A stretch of DNA of 64,000 bases from CAVQCA01 sp963763115 (GCA_963763115.1 CAVXNM010000058.1:1-64000), one strand, 5' to 3'; counted from the first letter of the stretch, positions 1 through 9,673 are shown. Numbers and translations: made by a program. The notes: generated by a model not told the origin, from the sequence alone.

Positions 1-665
1 GGCAGACCTACCGCCTGGCGCGTATGAATCTGGATCAGGCACTGGCGGATCCGCGGTGGAGCGCCGCCCTGGAGCAGACAGGGGATGCCACCGGTCTGCC
101 GCCGGCGATCATCGCCGATCTCGATGAAACGATACTCGATGACACGAGCTATGAAGTACGGATCATACGGTGGCTGGGAAGCTACTCTCCCGAAAGTTTC
201 GCAGACTGGTGCCGGGACGAGAACGCCCCTGCCATCCCGGGTGCCCGTGAGTTTCTCGACTATGCCGTCGCTCATGGTGTCACTGTTTTTTACTACAGCG
301 CGCGCAGGGAGTCACTGCGTGAGTGCACGACAAGGAACCTTCGATATCTGCAGCTGCCATTTCCCGACGAAACGCGGCTGTTACTGGCTGACGGCAAAAG
401 CAAGTCGGATTACCGTGCCGGGGTTGCGGAACACTATCGCATCCTGCTCCTGCTGGGCGACAACCTGGAGGATTTCGTGACCGGTTCGAGGGCCGATCCA
501 TCCGTCCGCAGTGAACTGGCGGATCGTTATATGCAACGCTGGGGCCGCGAATGGATTGTTTTCCCCAATCCCATGTACGGGCACTGGGAGGCGGCGCCCT
601 ACGGATTCGATTACCGGCTTCCGAGGACGGAGCAATTGCGGCGAAAGCTGCGCATGTTGCAGTAA
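1..665 (+). CDS. HAD-superfamily acid phosphatase / 5'-nucleotidase, lipoprotein e(P4) type (5' end cut off)
   Basis: The frame is open from the first bases of the window, and the codons before the Met codon at 24 read QTYRLA, which suits this family, so the true start lies upstream. Counted from that Met, the nucleophile loop DLDETILD has its Asp pair at 32 and 34. FYYSAR (motif II), GKSKSDYR (motif III Lys) and GDNLEDF (motif IV acids) follow in the right order. The family hydrolyses phosphomonoesters such as nucleotides, usually in the periplasm or at the outer membrane. Any signal peptide or lipobox would be outside the window. The catalytic core appears complete and the gene ends normally in TAA. 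Class is confident, substrate is not. Confidence 0.85.
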   Translation, partial: QTYRLARMNLDQALADPRWSAALEQTGDATGLPPAIIADLDETILDDTSYEVRIIRWLGSYSPESFADWCRDENAPAIPGAREFLDYAVAHGVTVFYYSARRESLRECTTRNLRYLQLPFPDETRLLLADGKSKSDYRAGVAEHYRILLLLGDNLEDFVTGSRADPSVRSELADRYMQRWGREWIVFPNPMYGHWEAAPYGFDYRLPRTEQLRRKLRMLQ

Positions 666-739
666 CAACGAGAGGAAAGCCGGCTGCTGTGTTAACGGCA
701 TTGTCCCATAATGACACCTATGCATCCAGGAGTCGTTCG

Positions 740-1721
740 ATGATACGCATCAACGGGTATTTTATTGCAGCCGGCGCGGCCGTTCTGGGCGCACTTGCAG
801 TCACACCGGCAGGCGCCGCCGCCCACACCGGAACAACTGGCCAACATAGCCTATACGGGTATCTTCGAGCACGCCATAACGTTGACGAATGGTCACTGGG
901 TGGGTGAGCCCTTCGTGGCGGGAGGCAGTTCCCGCCCTGCCGTTGGGCTGGTTGATGATTTCATCCTGACCGGAGACCTCAACGCCGACGGCAACGATGA
1001 GGCCGTCGTCCTACTCTGGGAGAGTACCGGCGGATCGGGCACCTATAGCTACATCGCGGTAACCGGCCTGCGTGATGACAAACCCTATACTCTGGACACG
1101 GCACTGATCGGTGAGCGTGTACAGGTGCGGGCCGGGCGCATCGTCGGCAACAGGATCGAACTCTACGTGGTACAACAGGGTCCCAGCGATGCCGCCTGCT
1201 GTCCCTCGCAAAAAGCCACGCGTTCCTGGGTCCTCGATGCATCGGGTCTGCATGTCAATGCGTCACGAATCACCGGCACACTGTCACTCGCCGATCTCGC
1301 CGGCACGGAATGGGTGCTGAACCGCCTGGATGTGAACGGGCCGCTGGCGGCGCAACCCGAGATCACACTGGTCTTCGACGGCGATCGCATCTCGGGCAAG
1401 AGCGCCTGCAACCGTTATTTTGCCAGCGTGAAAGAAGGCAGCGAACTGCCCGGCGACCTGCGCATAAGCGGGATCGGCGGCACCCGCATGGCCTGTCAGG
1501 AAGAGATCATGGACCTGGAGAACCGGTACCTGGAGGCATTGGGGAGTGTTACGCACTACAGCTTCCTGGCAGGCAAACTCGCACTGACCTGGCGCAAGGA
1601 TGACGAGTCCGGCACCCTGCTGTTTGTTCCGCGTGAGCCGCAACAGCCAATGCGTGTCGGGGAGCTACCTGTCACACACGATAATCAAACAGCGCCGATC
1701 GTCTCCAGCCCGCCCATGTAG
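740..1721 (+). CDS. secreted META-domain (HslJ-like) protein, apparently frameshifted near its signal peptide
   Basis: An AGGAG motif precedes an ATG at 740 that opens a convincing signal peptide (MIRINGYFIAAGAAVLGALA, then an AGA cleavage region). That frame closes at about 907. The rest of the protein continues from about 810-822 in the +1 frame. The mature part has a domain with a DLNADGNDEAVVLLWES stretch and then a META domain at about 1290-1640 (LAGTEWVLNRL, SACNRYF, TRMACQEEIMDLE), a fold found in heat-shock protein HslJ. If translated only in the second frame, the best start is a TTG at 765, which would give a poor N-terminus. I infer a one-base indel in a run of GCC repeats, either real or a sequence error. 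The 3' end overlaps the end of convergent serS by 37 bases. Confidence 0.7.
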
Positions 1722-2965
1722 CCCTGCAGTGCCTCGGGGATGCATATCGAACCATCGGCCTGCTGGTAATTCTCCATGACCGCGACCAGCGTGCGTCCGA
1801 CGGCAAGACCGGAACCGTTCAGCGTGTGCACCAGTTCAGGTTTTCCGGTTTCCGGATTGCGCCAGCGAGCCTGCATGCGCCGCGCCTGGAAGGCCTCGAA
1901 GTTGCTGCAGGAGGAAATCTCGCGGTATTTCTGCTGACCCGGCAGCCATACCTCGAGATCGTAGGTCTTGGCGGAGGAGAAGCCGATGTCGCCGCTGCAC
2001 AGTGCCACCACCCGGTAGGGAAGCTCCAGGCGCTGCAGGATGCTTTCCGCATGTCCGGTGAGCGTTTCCAGCGCTTCATAGGAGTCCTGGGAGCGGACCA
2101 CCTGCACCAGCTCGACCTTCTCGAACTGGTGCTGGCGTATCATGCCGCGGGTGTCCTTGCCGTAGGAACCGGCCTCGGAACGGAAACACGGGGTGTGCGC
2201 CACAAAACGCAGGGGCATGGCATCGTCTTCGGTAATCGTTCCGCGCACCAGATTGGTGACCGGCACCTCGGCGGTCGGTATCAGGTAGTACGCCGGTTCA
2301 CTGCAGGTCCGGAAGAGATCTTCCTCGAACTTGGGCAGCTGCCCGGTGCCACGTAGACTGTCGGTATTCACCAGATAGGGCACGTACACCTCGGTGTAGC
2401 CATGTTCCCGGGTGTGAGTATCGAGCATGAACTGGATCAACGCCCGGTGCAGGCGCGCCAGCGATCCCTGCATCACGCAGAAGCGGGCCCCTGAAATCCT
2501 GGCGGCGCTCTGGAAATCGAGAAGGCCGAGCCGTTCACCCAGGTCGACGTGATCCACGGGCTCGAAATCCGGTGCGCGCGGTTCGCCCCAGCGCCGGATT
2601 TCCAGGTTGTCCGCCTCACTGCGTCCTTCCGGCACGGATTCGTGCGGGATGTTCGGGATCCCCATCAGGACATCGCCGAGCACTTCCTGCAGCTGCGCCA
2701 GGTCGGCCTCGGCCGCTTTATGCTGGCTCCCCAGGCCTTCAATCTGCGCGAGCAGCGGGCCGATATCCACACCCGCGCCCTTGGCCATGCCGATTTCCTT
2801 CGACCGCCGGTTGCGTTGTGTCTGCAGCTCCTGGGCCTTCATCTGCAGGGCCTTGCGACGCTCCTCGAGTTCCTCCAGGCGCGCAGTGTCGAGAGCAAAG
2901 CCGCGCCGGGCAAGCGCGGCGGCGACCTGGTCGAGGTCGGTGCGGATCAGTTTGGAATCAAGCAT
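1685..2965 (-). CDS. serS: serine--tRNA ligase
   Basis: Charges tRNA-Ser (and tRNA-Sec) with serine in the cytoplasm. The 426-residue length matches the family. The N-terminal tRNA-binding coiled coil is visible at about residues 30-100 (rich in E, K, Q and R). The class II catalytic domain shows motif 2 (FRSEAGSYGKDTRGMIR) and motif 3 (GLAVGRTLVAVMENYQ). Its position near crcB, rarA, lolA and ftsK follows a gene order common in Gammaproteobacteria. Its last codons overlap the convergent META-domain gene. Nothing unusual was seen in the catalytic motifs. Confidence 0.97.
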   Translation of the reverse strand: MLDSKLIRTDLDQVAAALARRGFALDTARLEELEERRKALQMKAQELQTQRNRRSKEIGMAKGAGVDIGPLLAQIEGLGSQHKAAEADLAQLQEVLGDVLMGIPNIPHESVPEGRSEADNLEIRRWGEPRAPDFEPVDHVDLGERLGLLDFQSAARISGARFCVMQGSLARLHRALIQFMLDTHTREHGYTEVYVPYLVNTDSLRGTGQLPKFEEDLFRTCSEPAYYLIPTAEVPVTNLVRGTITEDDAMPLRFVAHTPCFRSEAGSYGKDTRGMIRQHQFEKVELVQVVRSQDSYEALETLTGHAESILQRLELPYRVVALCSGDIGFSSAKTYDLEVWLPGQQKYREISSCSNFEAFQARRMQARWRNPETGKPELVHTLNGSGLAVGRTLVAVMENYQQADGSICIPEALQGYMGGLETIGAV

Positions 2966-3018
2966 TTTTTCTTCAGGTGTTGGAGAAGTGACTCAGGCGA
3001 GAGGTTTCATGCCCGGCC

Positions 3019-3324
3019 TCAAACATAGGCTGTGGCCGGCCAGCTCACGATATGCCCCGGGTCCAGTCGCGTATACAGGTACTCGATGATCGAGACGGTT
3101 TTTTCCGGGGTATCGAAGAATTCGATCACCAGCGGCAGGTTCAACGAGATATCCAGCAGTGAGGAGGAATGCATCTTGCCGTGCTTGCCGAAACCGCTGA
3201 TACCGCGGTATACGGTCACGCCAAGTACTTTCTGGTCATCATGCAGGCACTCGAGCAGGTGTTCGAGCTTGCCCTCCGCCTCCGTCAGATAAACGCGTAC
3301 ACAAGTGACATCCAGTTCTTTCAT
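3019..3324 (-). CDS. DUF190 family protein paired with CrcB
   Basis: A 101-residue cytosolic protein with the DUF190 pattern: VTCVRVYLTEAEG at the start, then VTVYRGISGFG and LPLVIEFFDTPEKT. The family is small, has a GlnB-like ferredoxin fold and is often encoded beside crcB; its exact role is not settled. The ATG at 3324 overlaps the stop of crcB by four bases (ATGA), so the two are translationally coupled. By context it probably modulates or senses for fluoride export; that is inference. Confidence 0.85.
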   Translation of the reverse strand: MKELDVTCVRVYLTEAEGKLEHLLECLHDDQKVLGVTVYRGISGFGKHGKMHSSSLLDISLNLPLVIEFFDTPEKTVSIIEYLYTRLDPGHIVSWPATAYV

Positions 3325-3695
3325 AGTTGCCTCGCAATCAGCACGCCCAGTCCGGCGGCGGTAATACAGACCGTCATGCTGAGCAGGACGTTAACAAGGG
3401 CCTTCAGTAGCTGCCCGGCCTCGATCAGGTTCAGGGACTCGATGGAAAACGTCGAGAATGTCGTAAAGCCGCCCAGTAATCCGATCAGCAGAAAGGCGCG
3501 CACCACCGGTCCCGTGACAATGCGGTCAAGCAACCAGACATACAGAAAGCCCATCATCAGGCTGCCCAGGACATTGACGGTGAAAGTGCCGTAGGGGAAT
3601 CCCCGACCCAGAACCGCGTGGGTGCCGGTCGACACCCAGTAACGCAGTAGCGCGCCGACGGCGCCGCCTGCCGCAATCGCCAGCAACTGCCTCAT
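3321..3695 (-). CDS. crcB: fluoride ion channel CrcB (Fluc)
   Basis: A 124-residue inner-membrane protein with four hydrophobic helices, the usual size for one subunit of the dual-topology dimer that exports fluoride. Family signatures are GGAVGALLRYW in helix 1, GTFTVNVLGSLMMGF in helix 2 (pore Asn), and GLLGGFTTFSTFSIE in helix 3 (the TTFSTF break with the Na+ site and the Phe residues of the pore). It is the first gene of a two-gene unit with DUF190. No fluoride riboswitch was recognised in the 110 bases upstream. Confidence 0.94.
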   Translation of the reverse strand: MRQLLAIAAGGAVGALLRYWVSTGTHAVLGRGFPYGTFTVNVLGSLMMGFLYVWLLDRIVTGPVVRAFLLIGLLGGFTTFSTFSIESLNLIEAGQLLKALVNVLLSMTVCITAAGLGVLIARQL

Positions 3696-3808
3696 GCCGC
3701 CGTCTCAGGGTTCATGGCCGGTTATGGTACACGCTGGCCGCATCGTGTGCATCGTTCACAAGGACGATTCAACGCCGGTCGCATGCCAGACACCTTCCCT
3801 GCGGCGGT

Positions 3809-5137
3809 TCAACCCTTGTGCTTGCGGTCCAGTTCCCGCAGGTGGGCCAGTTTCTCGGCGATCCGGATTTCCAGGCCGCGCTCGACCGGCCGGTAATAGT
3901 GCACCGCCGCCATGCCCTCGGGGAAATACTGCTCGCCGGCGGCATAGGCCTCGGGTTCGTCATGGGCATAGCGGTACGCCCTGCCGTAGCCAAGTTCCTT
4001 CATGAGGCGCGTAGGGGCGTTGCGCAGATGCACGGGCACCTCCAGCGAGCCGCGTTTACCCACATCGGCACGGGCCTCATTGTAGGCGCTGTAGACGGCA
4101 TTGCTTTTGGGCGCACAGGCGAGATAGAGCACGGCCTGGGCCAGTGCCAGTTCCCCTTCCGGGCTGCCGAGACGCTCCTGGACATCCCAGGCATCCAGAG
4201 CCAGGCCCAGTGCGCGCGGGTCGGCATTACCGATGTCCTCGGAGGCCATGCGCGCCAGTCGTCGCGCGATGTATAGCGGGTCGCAACCGCCGTCCAGCAT
4301 GCGCACCAGCCAGTAGAGGGCGGCATCGGGTGAGGAACCGCGCACCGATTTGTGCAGCGCCGAGATCTGGTCGTAGAAAACGTCACCACCCTTGTCGAAG
4401 CGGCGCATCCCGCCGGCGATGACTTCATTCACTACCGCTTCGGGTATGAGGCCGTGATCCCCTTCCGTCTCTGCCAGGTCGGCGGCGATCTCGAGCAGGT
4501 TGAGCGCGCGCCGTGCATCGCCGTCCGCGGCCTGCGCGAGCCGGTCGCGCAAGTCCTTCGCCAGCGTCAGTCCACGCTCCCCGAGTCCGTGCTCGCGGTC
4601 CCCGAGGGCAACATCGACGATACGCCGCAACGCCTCGTGATCCAGGCGCTTCAGGGTATAGGTCCGGGCCCGGGACAGCAGGGCGCTGTTGAGTTCGAAA
4701 GACGGATTCTCGGTAGTGGCGCCAATAAAGATGATCGTGCCGTTTTCCACATAGGGCAGAAAGGCATCCTGCTGCGCCTTGTTGAAACGGTGTACCTCAT
4801 CGATGAACAGGATAGTCAGGCGCGCTTCCAGATCGCGCAGGTGCATGGCGGCTTCGACGGCGGCGCGGATGTCCTTGACGCCGGCCATGACCGCCGAAAG
4901 AGTGAGGAATTCGGCCCTGGTCTGCTCGGCGAGCAGCCTCGCCAGCGTGGTCTTGCCGGTGCCCGGAGGACCCCACAGGATCATGGAATGCAGATGCCCC
5001 TCCTCGATGGCGCGGCGCAGGGGTTTCCCCGGTCCCAGGATGTGCGACTGACCGGTGAAGGCATCCAGGGTGTGTGGCCTCATCCGGTCGGCCAATGGAC
5101 GCCAGGCGTCAGTGCTTTTTGGCGTTGTACTATTCAT
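3809..5137 (-). CDS. rarA: replication-associated recombination protein A (AAA+ ATPase RarA/MgsA)
   Basis: Clamp-loader-like AAA+ ATPase acting at stalled replication forks. Walker A is GPPGTGKTTLARLL, Walker B is the FIDEVHRF region, and sensor 1 lies in IGATTENPSFELN; the C-terminal tetramerisation part follows. I prefer the ATG at 5137 (protein begins MNSTTPKST, 442 residues, close to the E. coli length of 447) over an upstream in-frame GTG at 5158; neither has a strong ribosome-binding site. Its position between crcB and lolA is the usual neighbourhood. Confidence 0.94.
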   Translation of the reverse strand: MNSTTPKSTDAWRPLADRMRPHTLDAFTGQSHILGPGKPLRRAIEEGHLHSMILWGPPGTGKTTLARLLAEQTRAEFLTLSAVMAGVKDIRAAVEAAMHLRDLEARLTILFIDEVHRFNKAQQDAFLPYVENGTIIFIGATTENPSFELNSALLSRARTYTLKRLDHEALRRIVDVALGDREHGLGERGLTLAKDLRDRLAQAADGDARRALNLLEIAADLAETEGDHGLIPEAVVNEVIAGGMRRFDKGGDVFYDQISALHKSVRGSSPDAALYWLVRMLDGGCDPLYIARRLARMASEDIGNADPRALGLALDAWDVQERLGSPEGELALAQAVLYLACAPKSNAVYSAYNEARADVGKRGSLEVPVHLRNAPTRLMKELGYGRAYRYAHDEPEAYAAGEQYFPEGMAAVHYYRPVERGLEIRIAEKLAHLRELDRKHKG

Positions 5138-5216
5138 GACACGCGACCGTGTATCCACGCAAATGCCGCAATGGTCACGAAGTACAGGTTATTACAGTAA
5201 GGGGATGATTAAGTCT

Positions 5217-5352
5217 GTCATTCCCGCGAAAGCGGGACAAAAGCGCGTCGCGCGTTGAACGCCCAAAGGGCGGCCCGAAGGGTGAGCGAAGCGAATCATC
5301 CAGCCTGTGTAGAACCAATGAGATACTGGATCCCCGCATGCGCGGGGATGAC
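5217..5352. repeat. REP/BIME-like composite palindromic element
   Basis: The left arm begins GTCATTCCCGCGAAAGCGGG (5217-5236). The right arm ends CCCCGCATGCGCGGGGATGAC (5332-5352), an inverted near-copy of the left. Each arm is itself a short hairpin. The middle holds further self-complementary pieces (GCGCGTCGCGCG, CGCCCAAAGGGCG). This layout is typical of dispersed extragenic palindromes in Proteobacteria. It fills most of the 290-base gap between lolA and rarA, where no gene was seen. Confidence 0.75.
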
Positions 5353-5450
5353 GTACTCTGATGTTCCGTAATCAACATCCTTTTGTGTATTCCCGCGTGA
5401 TTCACTGGCTATCCAGGCATATATCCGCCGTTCTTGTCCGCCATACGCCA

Positions 5451-6089
5451 TTACTTGGCGTCGCCGACGACATCCACATCCGGCGGCGGCACGAAGTGAA
5501 AGATGTTCTCGTCCACGGCGCCATTCCGGACCACGTCGCTGAAGGTGAACGAGGTGGTATTCCCGAAGTTGTCCCTGGCTACAATGCGCGATAATTCACC
5601 TTTCACGAAAAAGAGATGAACCTCGATGACGCTGCTGTCATCGCTTTTCGGCGTAAGTAGAACCTGCTGCTGGCCATCGTCCGCAGGCTGTTCCTGCATG
5701 CGGAATACCTTTTCGAGCGGTTCATTTCCGCTCAGCAGCATGGCCGGCGTCGCGCTGAATACCTTATCCATCGGCTGAACGCTGACCTGCGCCAGATCCT
5801 CGTCATAGGACCACAGGCGCCGGCCATCCGCCACCAGCTGCTGCTTATAGGGTGTCTGGTAATTCCAGCGAAATCTTCCCGGGCGCAATATCCAGACATG
5901 GCCGTCGGACTCCTGTTGCAGCTTGCCCTCGCTGGTGAGAACCTGCTGATGAAAGTCCGCCTCCAGGGTATGCAGCTCCTTGAAGAAGGCATGAACGGTA
6001 TCGAGGGCGCTGCCCGCGACGACCAGCGGACCCGTCAGCAGGCAAGCCATGCCGAATAGCAGACGCAGTGAATGCGGCAGGCGGCGCAT
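5451..6089 (-). CDS. lolA: outer-membrane lipoprotein carrier protein LolA
   Basis: Periplasmic chaperone that takes lipoproteins from LolCDE and delivers them to LolB. The 212-residue protein begins with a signal peptide (residues 1-26, hydrophobic core LLFGMACLLTGPLVV). The mature part shows LEADFHQQVL, then GRFRWNYQTPYKQQLVADG with the conserved Arg-Trp segment, and LWSYDEDLAQV. The start codon shares one base with the ftsK stop (TGATG), so it is co-translated after ftsK, as in many relatives. Confidence 0.95.
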   Translation of the reverse strand: MRRLPHSLRLLFGMACLLTGPLVVAGSALDTVHAFFKELHTLEADFHQQVLTSEGKLQQESDGHVWILRPGRFRWNYQTPYKQQLVADGRRLWSYDEDLAQVSVQPMDKVFSATPAMLLSGNEPLEKVFRMQEQPADDGQQQVLLTPKSDDSSVIEVHLFFVKGELSRIVARDNFGNTTSFTFSDVVRNGAVDENIFHFVPPPDVDVVGDAK

Positions 6090-8401
6090 CAGGCATCGAC
6101 CGGCGGCGGCGCCAGCACCTCGCGGCTGCCGTTGGATTGCGCCGGACCGACGATGCCGGTTTCCTCCATGTGTTCAATCATGCGGGCGGCGCGGTTATAG
6201 CCGATCTTCAGGCGGCGCTGCACACCGGAAATGGAGGCACGCCGGGTTTCGGTAACGATGGCCACGGCCTGGTCATACAACGGATCCGACTCCGTGTCGT
6301 CGCTGTCCCCTTCCGCAGGCGAGAGCCCGGGAACCGACTCCGAGGAAGACTCCAGGATTTCCGTCATGTAATCCGGTTCGGACCGGCCCTTGAGGTGGCC
6401 GACCACCTTGTGCACTTCCTGATCGGAAACAAAGGCACCGTGTACGCGCACCGGCACGGAAGTCCCCGGCATCATGTAGAGCATGTCGCCGTGGCCGAGC
6501 AGGGCCTCGGCGCCCATTTGGTCGAGGATGGTGCGCGAATCCACCTTGGCCGAAACCTGGAAGGCGATGCGGGTCGGGATATTGGCCTTGATCAGGCCGG
6601 TGATGACATCCACCGAGGGACGCTGGGTCGCGAGGATCAGATGGACGCCGGAGGCACGCGCCTTCTGCGCCAGCCGGGCAATCAGTTCCTCCACCTTCTT
6701 GCCGACGACCAGCATCATGTCGGCCAGTTCGTCGATGATGATGACGATATAGGGCAGAGGCTGTAACACCGGGTGCTCGGCGTCCTCCAGCATTTCCTCG
6801 GGAATGAACAGCGGATCGGGGATCGGTTCACCCGCCTCCTCGGCTTCCTTCACCTTGCGGTTGTAATTGGCGATATTGCGCACCCCCAGCGCTGCCATCA
6901 GCTTGTAGCGCCGCTCCATCTCACTCACGCACCAGCGCAGCGCGTTGGCTGCCTCCTTCATGTCGGTTACCACCGGAGTAAGCAGATGGGGAATGCCTTC
7001 ATAGATGGACAGTTCGAGCATTTTCGGATCGATCATGATGAGCCGGACATCTTTCGGCAGCGTCTTGTAGAGCAGGCTGAGGATCATGGCATTGATGGCG
7101 ACGGACTTGCCGGAACCGGTTGTGCCGGCAACCAGCAGGTGCGGCATCCGCGCGAGATCGGCCACCACCGGCTGACCGCCGATATCCTTGCCCAGGGCAA
7201 GCGTCAGCGGCGAGTACGAGCTGTCGTATTCCTCCGAGTTCAGGATCTCGCTCAGGCTGATGATGTCACGGTGTTCATTGGGTATCTCGAGCCCGATGAC
7301 CGATTTGCCGGGAATGACATCCACGATACGCACGCTGATCGCCGACAGGGCGCGCGCGATATCCTTGGCCAGATTGGACACCTGGCTGACTTTCACCCCG
7401 GCGCCCAGATCGAGTTCGAAGCGCGTGATGACCGGACCGGGATGAACCTCCACCACCTGCACCTCGATGTTGAAATCCAGCAACTTCATTTCCACGAGGC
7501 GCGACATGGCCTCCAGTGCCGCCGGCGAATAACCTTCCCCCGACGGGCGCGGCGGATCGAGCAATGACAGCGGAGGCAATTCGGTATTCGGAGGTGGATC
7601 GAACAGCGGTACCTGCCGCTCGCGCTCCTGGCGCTCACTTTTCTGGACCGGTTTGATCACCGGCTCGATGCGCGGCGGCTTGCGGTTGGCGGTTTTTTCC
7701 TGGAGGGTCTTTACATGCTCCTGGCGCTGGCGCTGTGCACGCCAGCCGATGATGTATTCCGGCACCCGCCCGGCCATGGCATAGGCGGCATCGGCCGCCA
7801 CCAGCATGTATTTGCCGGTAAAGTCCATCACCGAGAGCCAGGACAGGCCGGTGAACAGCGTGACGCCGGTGAGAAACAGCGCCAGCAGGAACAGGTTTGC
7901 GCCAACCAGGCTGAACAGGTCCGACAGGCTGGACCCCACCACCCTGCCGAGTACGCCTCCGGCGCCGGCTGGCATTGTGCCGGTGGGCAGCCCAAATTCC
8001 AGCGTGGCCAGTCCGCAGCCGGCGCCGACCGTCAGCAGAAATCCCGACCAGCGAATCGCCAGAATATGCAGATCGATACCGCCGCTGGGGGTACGCCCCC
8101 TGAAGACCAGCCAGCCGCTGTAGGCGATCATGACAGGCAACAGATAGGCGAGGTAGCCGAACAGATACAGCAGGACGTCGGCCAGCCATGCCCCGACGAC
8201 ACCGCCGGCGTTGCGGATTTCTGCAACCGAACTGCTGTGCGACCAGCCCGGATCACCCGGAAAATAGCTGGCGAGGGATACCAGCAGGTAGATACCCAGC
8301 GTACCAAGTATGAGCAGGGCCCCCTCGCGCAAACCCCGCGTGACATGATGGGCCAGTTTAGCTTTCTCTTCCTTTTTGCGTCGTGCCTGAGCCAAAATCA
8401 T
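6089..8401 (-). CDS. ftsK: DNA translocase FtsK
   Basis: Couples division to chromosome segregation at the septum and activates XerCD. The 770-residue protein has about four to five N-terminal membrane helices (roughly residues 25-210), a short linker with basic and Pro-rich segments (to about 300), and the motor domain with Walker A AGTTGSGKSVAINAM and Walker B IIIDELADMM. The C-terminal gamma winged helix (ISGVQRRLKIGYNRAARM) reads KOPS sites. The linker is much shorter than in E. coli FtsK (1329 residues) and resembles the compact FtsK of Pseudomonas-like bacteria. The start is an ATG at 8401. Confidence 0.96.
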   Translation of the reverse strand: MILAQARRKKEEKAKLAHHVTRGLREGALLILGTLGIYLLVSLASYFPGDPGWSHSSSVAEIRNAGGVVGAWLADVLLYLFGYLAYLLPVMIAYSGWLVFRGRTPSGGIDLHILAIRWSGFLLTVGAGCGLATLEFGLPTGTMPAGAGGVLGRVVGSSLSDLFSLVGANLFLLALFLTGVTLFTGLSWLSVMDFTGKYMLVAADAAYAMAGRVPEYIIGWRAQRQRQEHVKTLQEKTANRKPPRIEPVIKPVQKSERQERERQVPLFDPPPNTELPPLSLLDPPRPSGEGYSPAALEAMSRLVEMKLLDFNIEVQVVEVHPGPVITRFELDLGAGVKVSQVSNLAKDIARALSAISVRIVDVIPGKSVIGLEIPNEHRDIISLSEILNSEEYDSSYSPLTLALGKDIGGQPVVADLARMPHLLVAGTTGSGKSVAINAMILSLLYKTLPKDVRLIMIDPKMLELSIYEGIPHLLTPVVTDMKEAANALRWCVSEMERRYKLMAALGVRNIANYNRKVKEAEEAGEPIPDPLFIPEEMLEDAEHPVLQPLPYIVIIIDELADMMLVVGKKVEELIARLAQKARASGVHLILATQRPSVDVITGLIKANIPTRIAFQVSAKVDSRTILDQMGAEALLGHGDMLYMMPGTSVPVRVHGAFVSDQEVHKVVGHLKGRSEPDYMTEILESSSESVPGLSPAEGDSDDTESDPLYDQAVAIVTETRRASISGVQRRLKIGYNRAARMIEHMEETGIVGPAQSNGSREVLAPPPVDA

Positions 8402-8453
8402 CCTCTTTCGTAACTATGCGTGCCAATGCGCTAATTTAATTGCCTTTAGCAGC

Positions 8454-9521
8454 TCAGGCAAACGTTTCTTTCAGTGCCGGGTGTCGAATCTCGCCGGCCT
8501 CGATATTGATCCCCCGGGTCAAGGGTTTGCAGGATTTCCAGTCCGGACGGGCGAGCGCGAGAACATAGGGCAGCAGGGCGGCCGACAGAGCCTGTGAAGC
8601 GCTCCTGGGCACCGCCCCCGGCATATTGGTAACCGCAAAATGGATCACGCCTTCTTCCTTGTAGGTCGGATTCTCGTAGGTGGTCGGCCGGGTGGTCTCG
8701 ACACAGCCGCCCTGATCGACCGAGATATCGATCACTACCCCGCCGTCCTGCATGGCGCTGATCATCTGTCGGGTAACGATATGCGGCGCGCGGGCGCCGG
8801 TCTTCAGCACGGCGCCGATCACAATATCGGCGCGACTCACTTCGCGCGCCACGGCGTCTTCGTAAGGGTAGAGACCGGTCACGTTGTTACCCAGGGCGCG
8901 CATTGCCGCCAGATGATCCCGGTTTATGTCGAACACCACCACCTCGGCACCGGCTGCGGCGGCAAGCACGGCGGCATTGCCGCCTGCCGTGCCGGCACCG
9001 AGAATGATCACGCGCCCGCGCTCGGCGGCCGGCAGGCCGCCGAGCAACAGGCCCTTGCCGCCATGGGTTTGATGCAGCAGACAGGTTCCGACCTGGGTGG
9101 CAATACGGCCGGCGATATCGCTCATCGGAGCGAGCAGCGGCAACCGGCCCGACGCCTCCTCGACCGTTTCGAAGGCGACGCCGGTCAAGCCGATTTCCTG
9201 CAGACGCTGGCCCAGCGCCGGCTCCGCGGCGAGGTGCAGGAAGGAGAACAGCAGGTGGTCTCTGTTCAGCAGCGCCAGTTCACTGGCCTGGGGTTCCTTC
9301 ACCTTGAGGATCAGTTGTGCGGCGGCGTAGAGCTCGGACGGTCCGTCTGCCAGTTCGACCCCGATCGCCGCATAATGCTCATCGCCGTATCCGGACAAGA
9401 CGCCGGCGCCCCGCTCAAGGATGACGGTGTGGCCGGCGCCGATCAGTTGCTTGCAGGCCTCGGGTATCATGGCAACCCGCCCTTCCATGGCTTTAATTTC
9501 TCGCGGAATGCCTATACGCAT
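8454..9521 (-). CDS. ald: alanine dehydrogenase
   Basis: NAD-dependent interconversion of L-alanine and pyruvate plus ammonia. The N-terminal motif MRIGIPREIKAMEGRVAM is followed by a Rossmann segment (VIILGAGTAGGNAAVLAAAAGAEVVVFD, near residues 165-195), and the C-terminal signature NMPGAVPRSASQAL is present. I chose the ATG at 9521 because an AGGATGGG lies upstream and the protein then begins exactly at the family N-terminus; a second ATG at 9536 would add five residues. The length (355) is slightly below the usual 371. It is divergent from trxB, with a 150-base gap. Confidence 0.9.
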   Translation of the reverse strand: MRIGIPREIKAMEGRVAMIPEACKQLIGAGHTVILERGAGVLSGYGDEHYAAIGVELADGPSELYAAAQLILKVKEPQASELALLNRDHLLFSFLHLAAEPALGQRLQEIGLTGVAFETVEEASGRLPLLAPMSDIAGRIATQVGTCLLHQTHGGKGLLLGGLPAAERGRVIILGAGTAGGNAAVLAAAAGAEVVVFDINRDHLAAMRALGNNVTGLYPYEDAVAREVSRADIVIGAVLKTGARAPHIVTRQMISAMQDGGVVIDISVDQGGCVETTRPTTYENPTYKEEGVIHFAVTNMPGAVPRSASQALSAALLPYVLALARPDWKSCKPLTRGINIEAGEIRHPALKETFA

Positions 9522-9673
9522 GCTTGCTTTACCCATCCTGACAACTTACGTACCATTACCCGTGGTTTTTTCAGGCGAGCGTCGAGCCGCCCTGCAAGAC
9601 CGGCCACACATCATCGGCTGATTGTAAACCCGGCCTGTCAGCTTCATATAACCCCAAGAGGGAGCAAGTATAC

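Noticed and set aside
3696..3808. Fluoride riboswitch upstream of crcB
   Set aside because: The gap is only about 110 bases and shows none of the conserved pseudoknot and loop sequences that I know for the motif.
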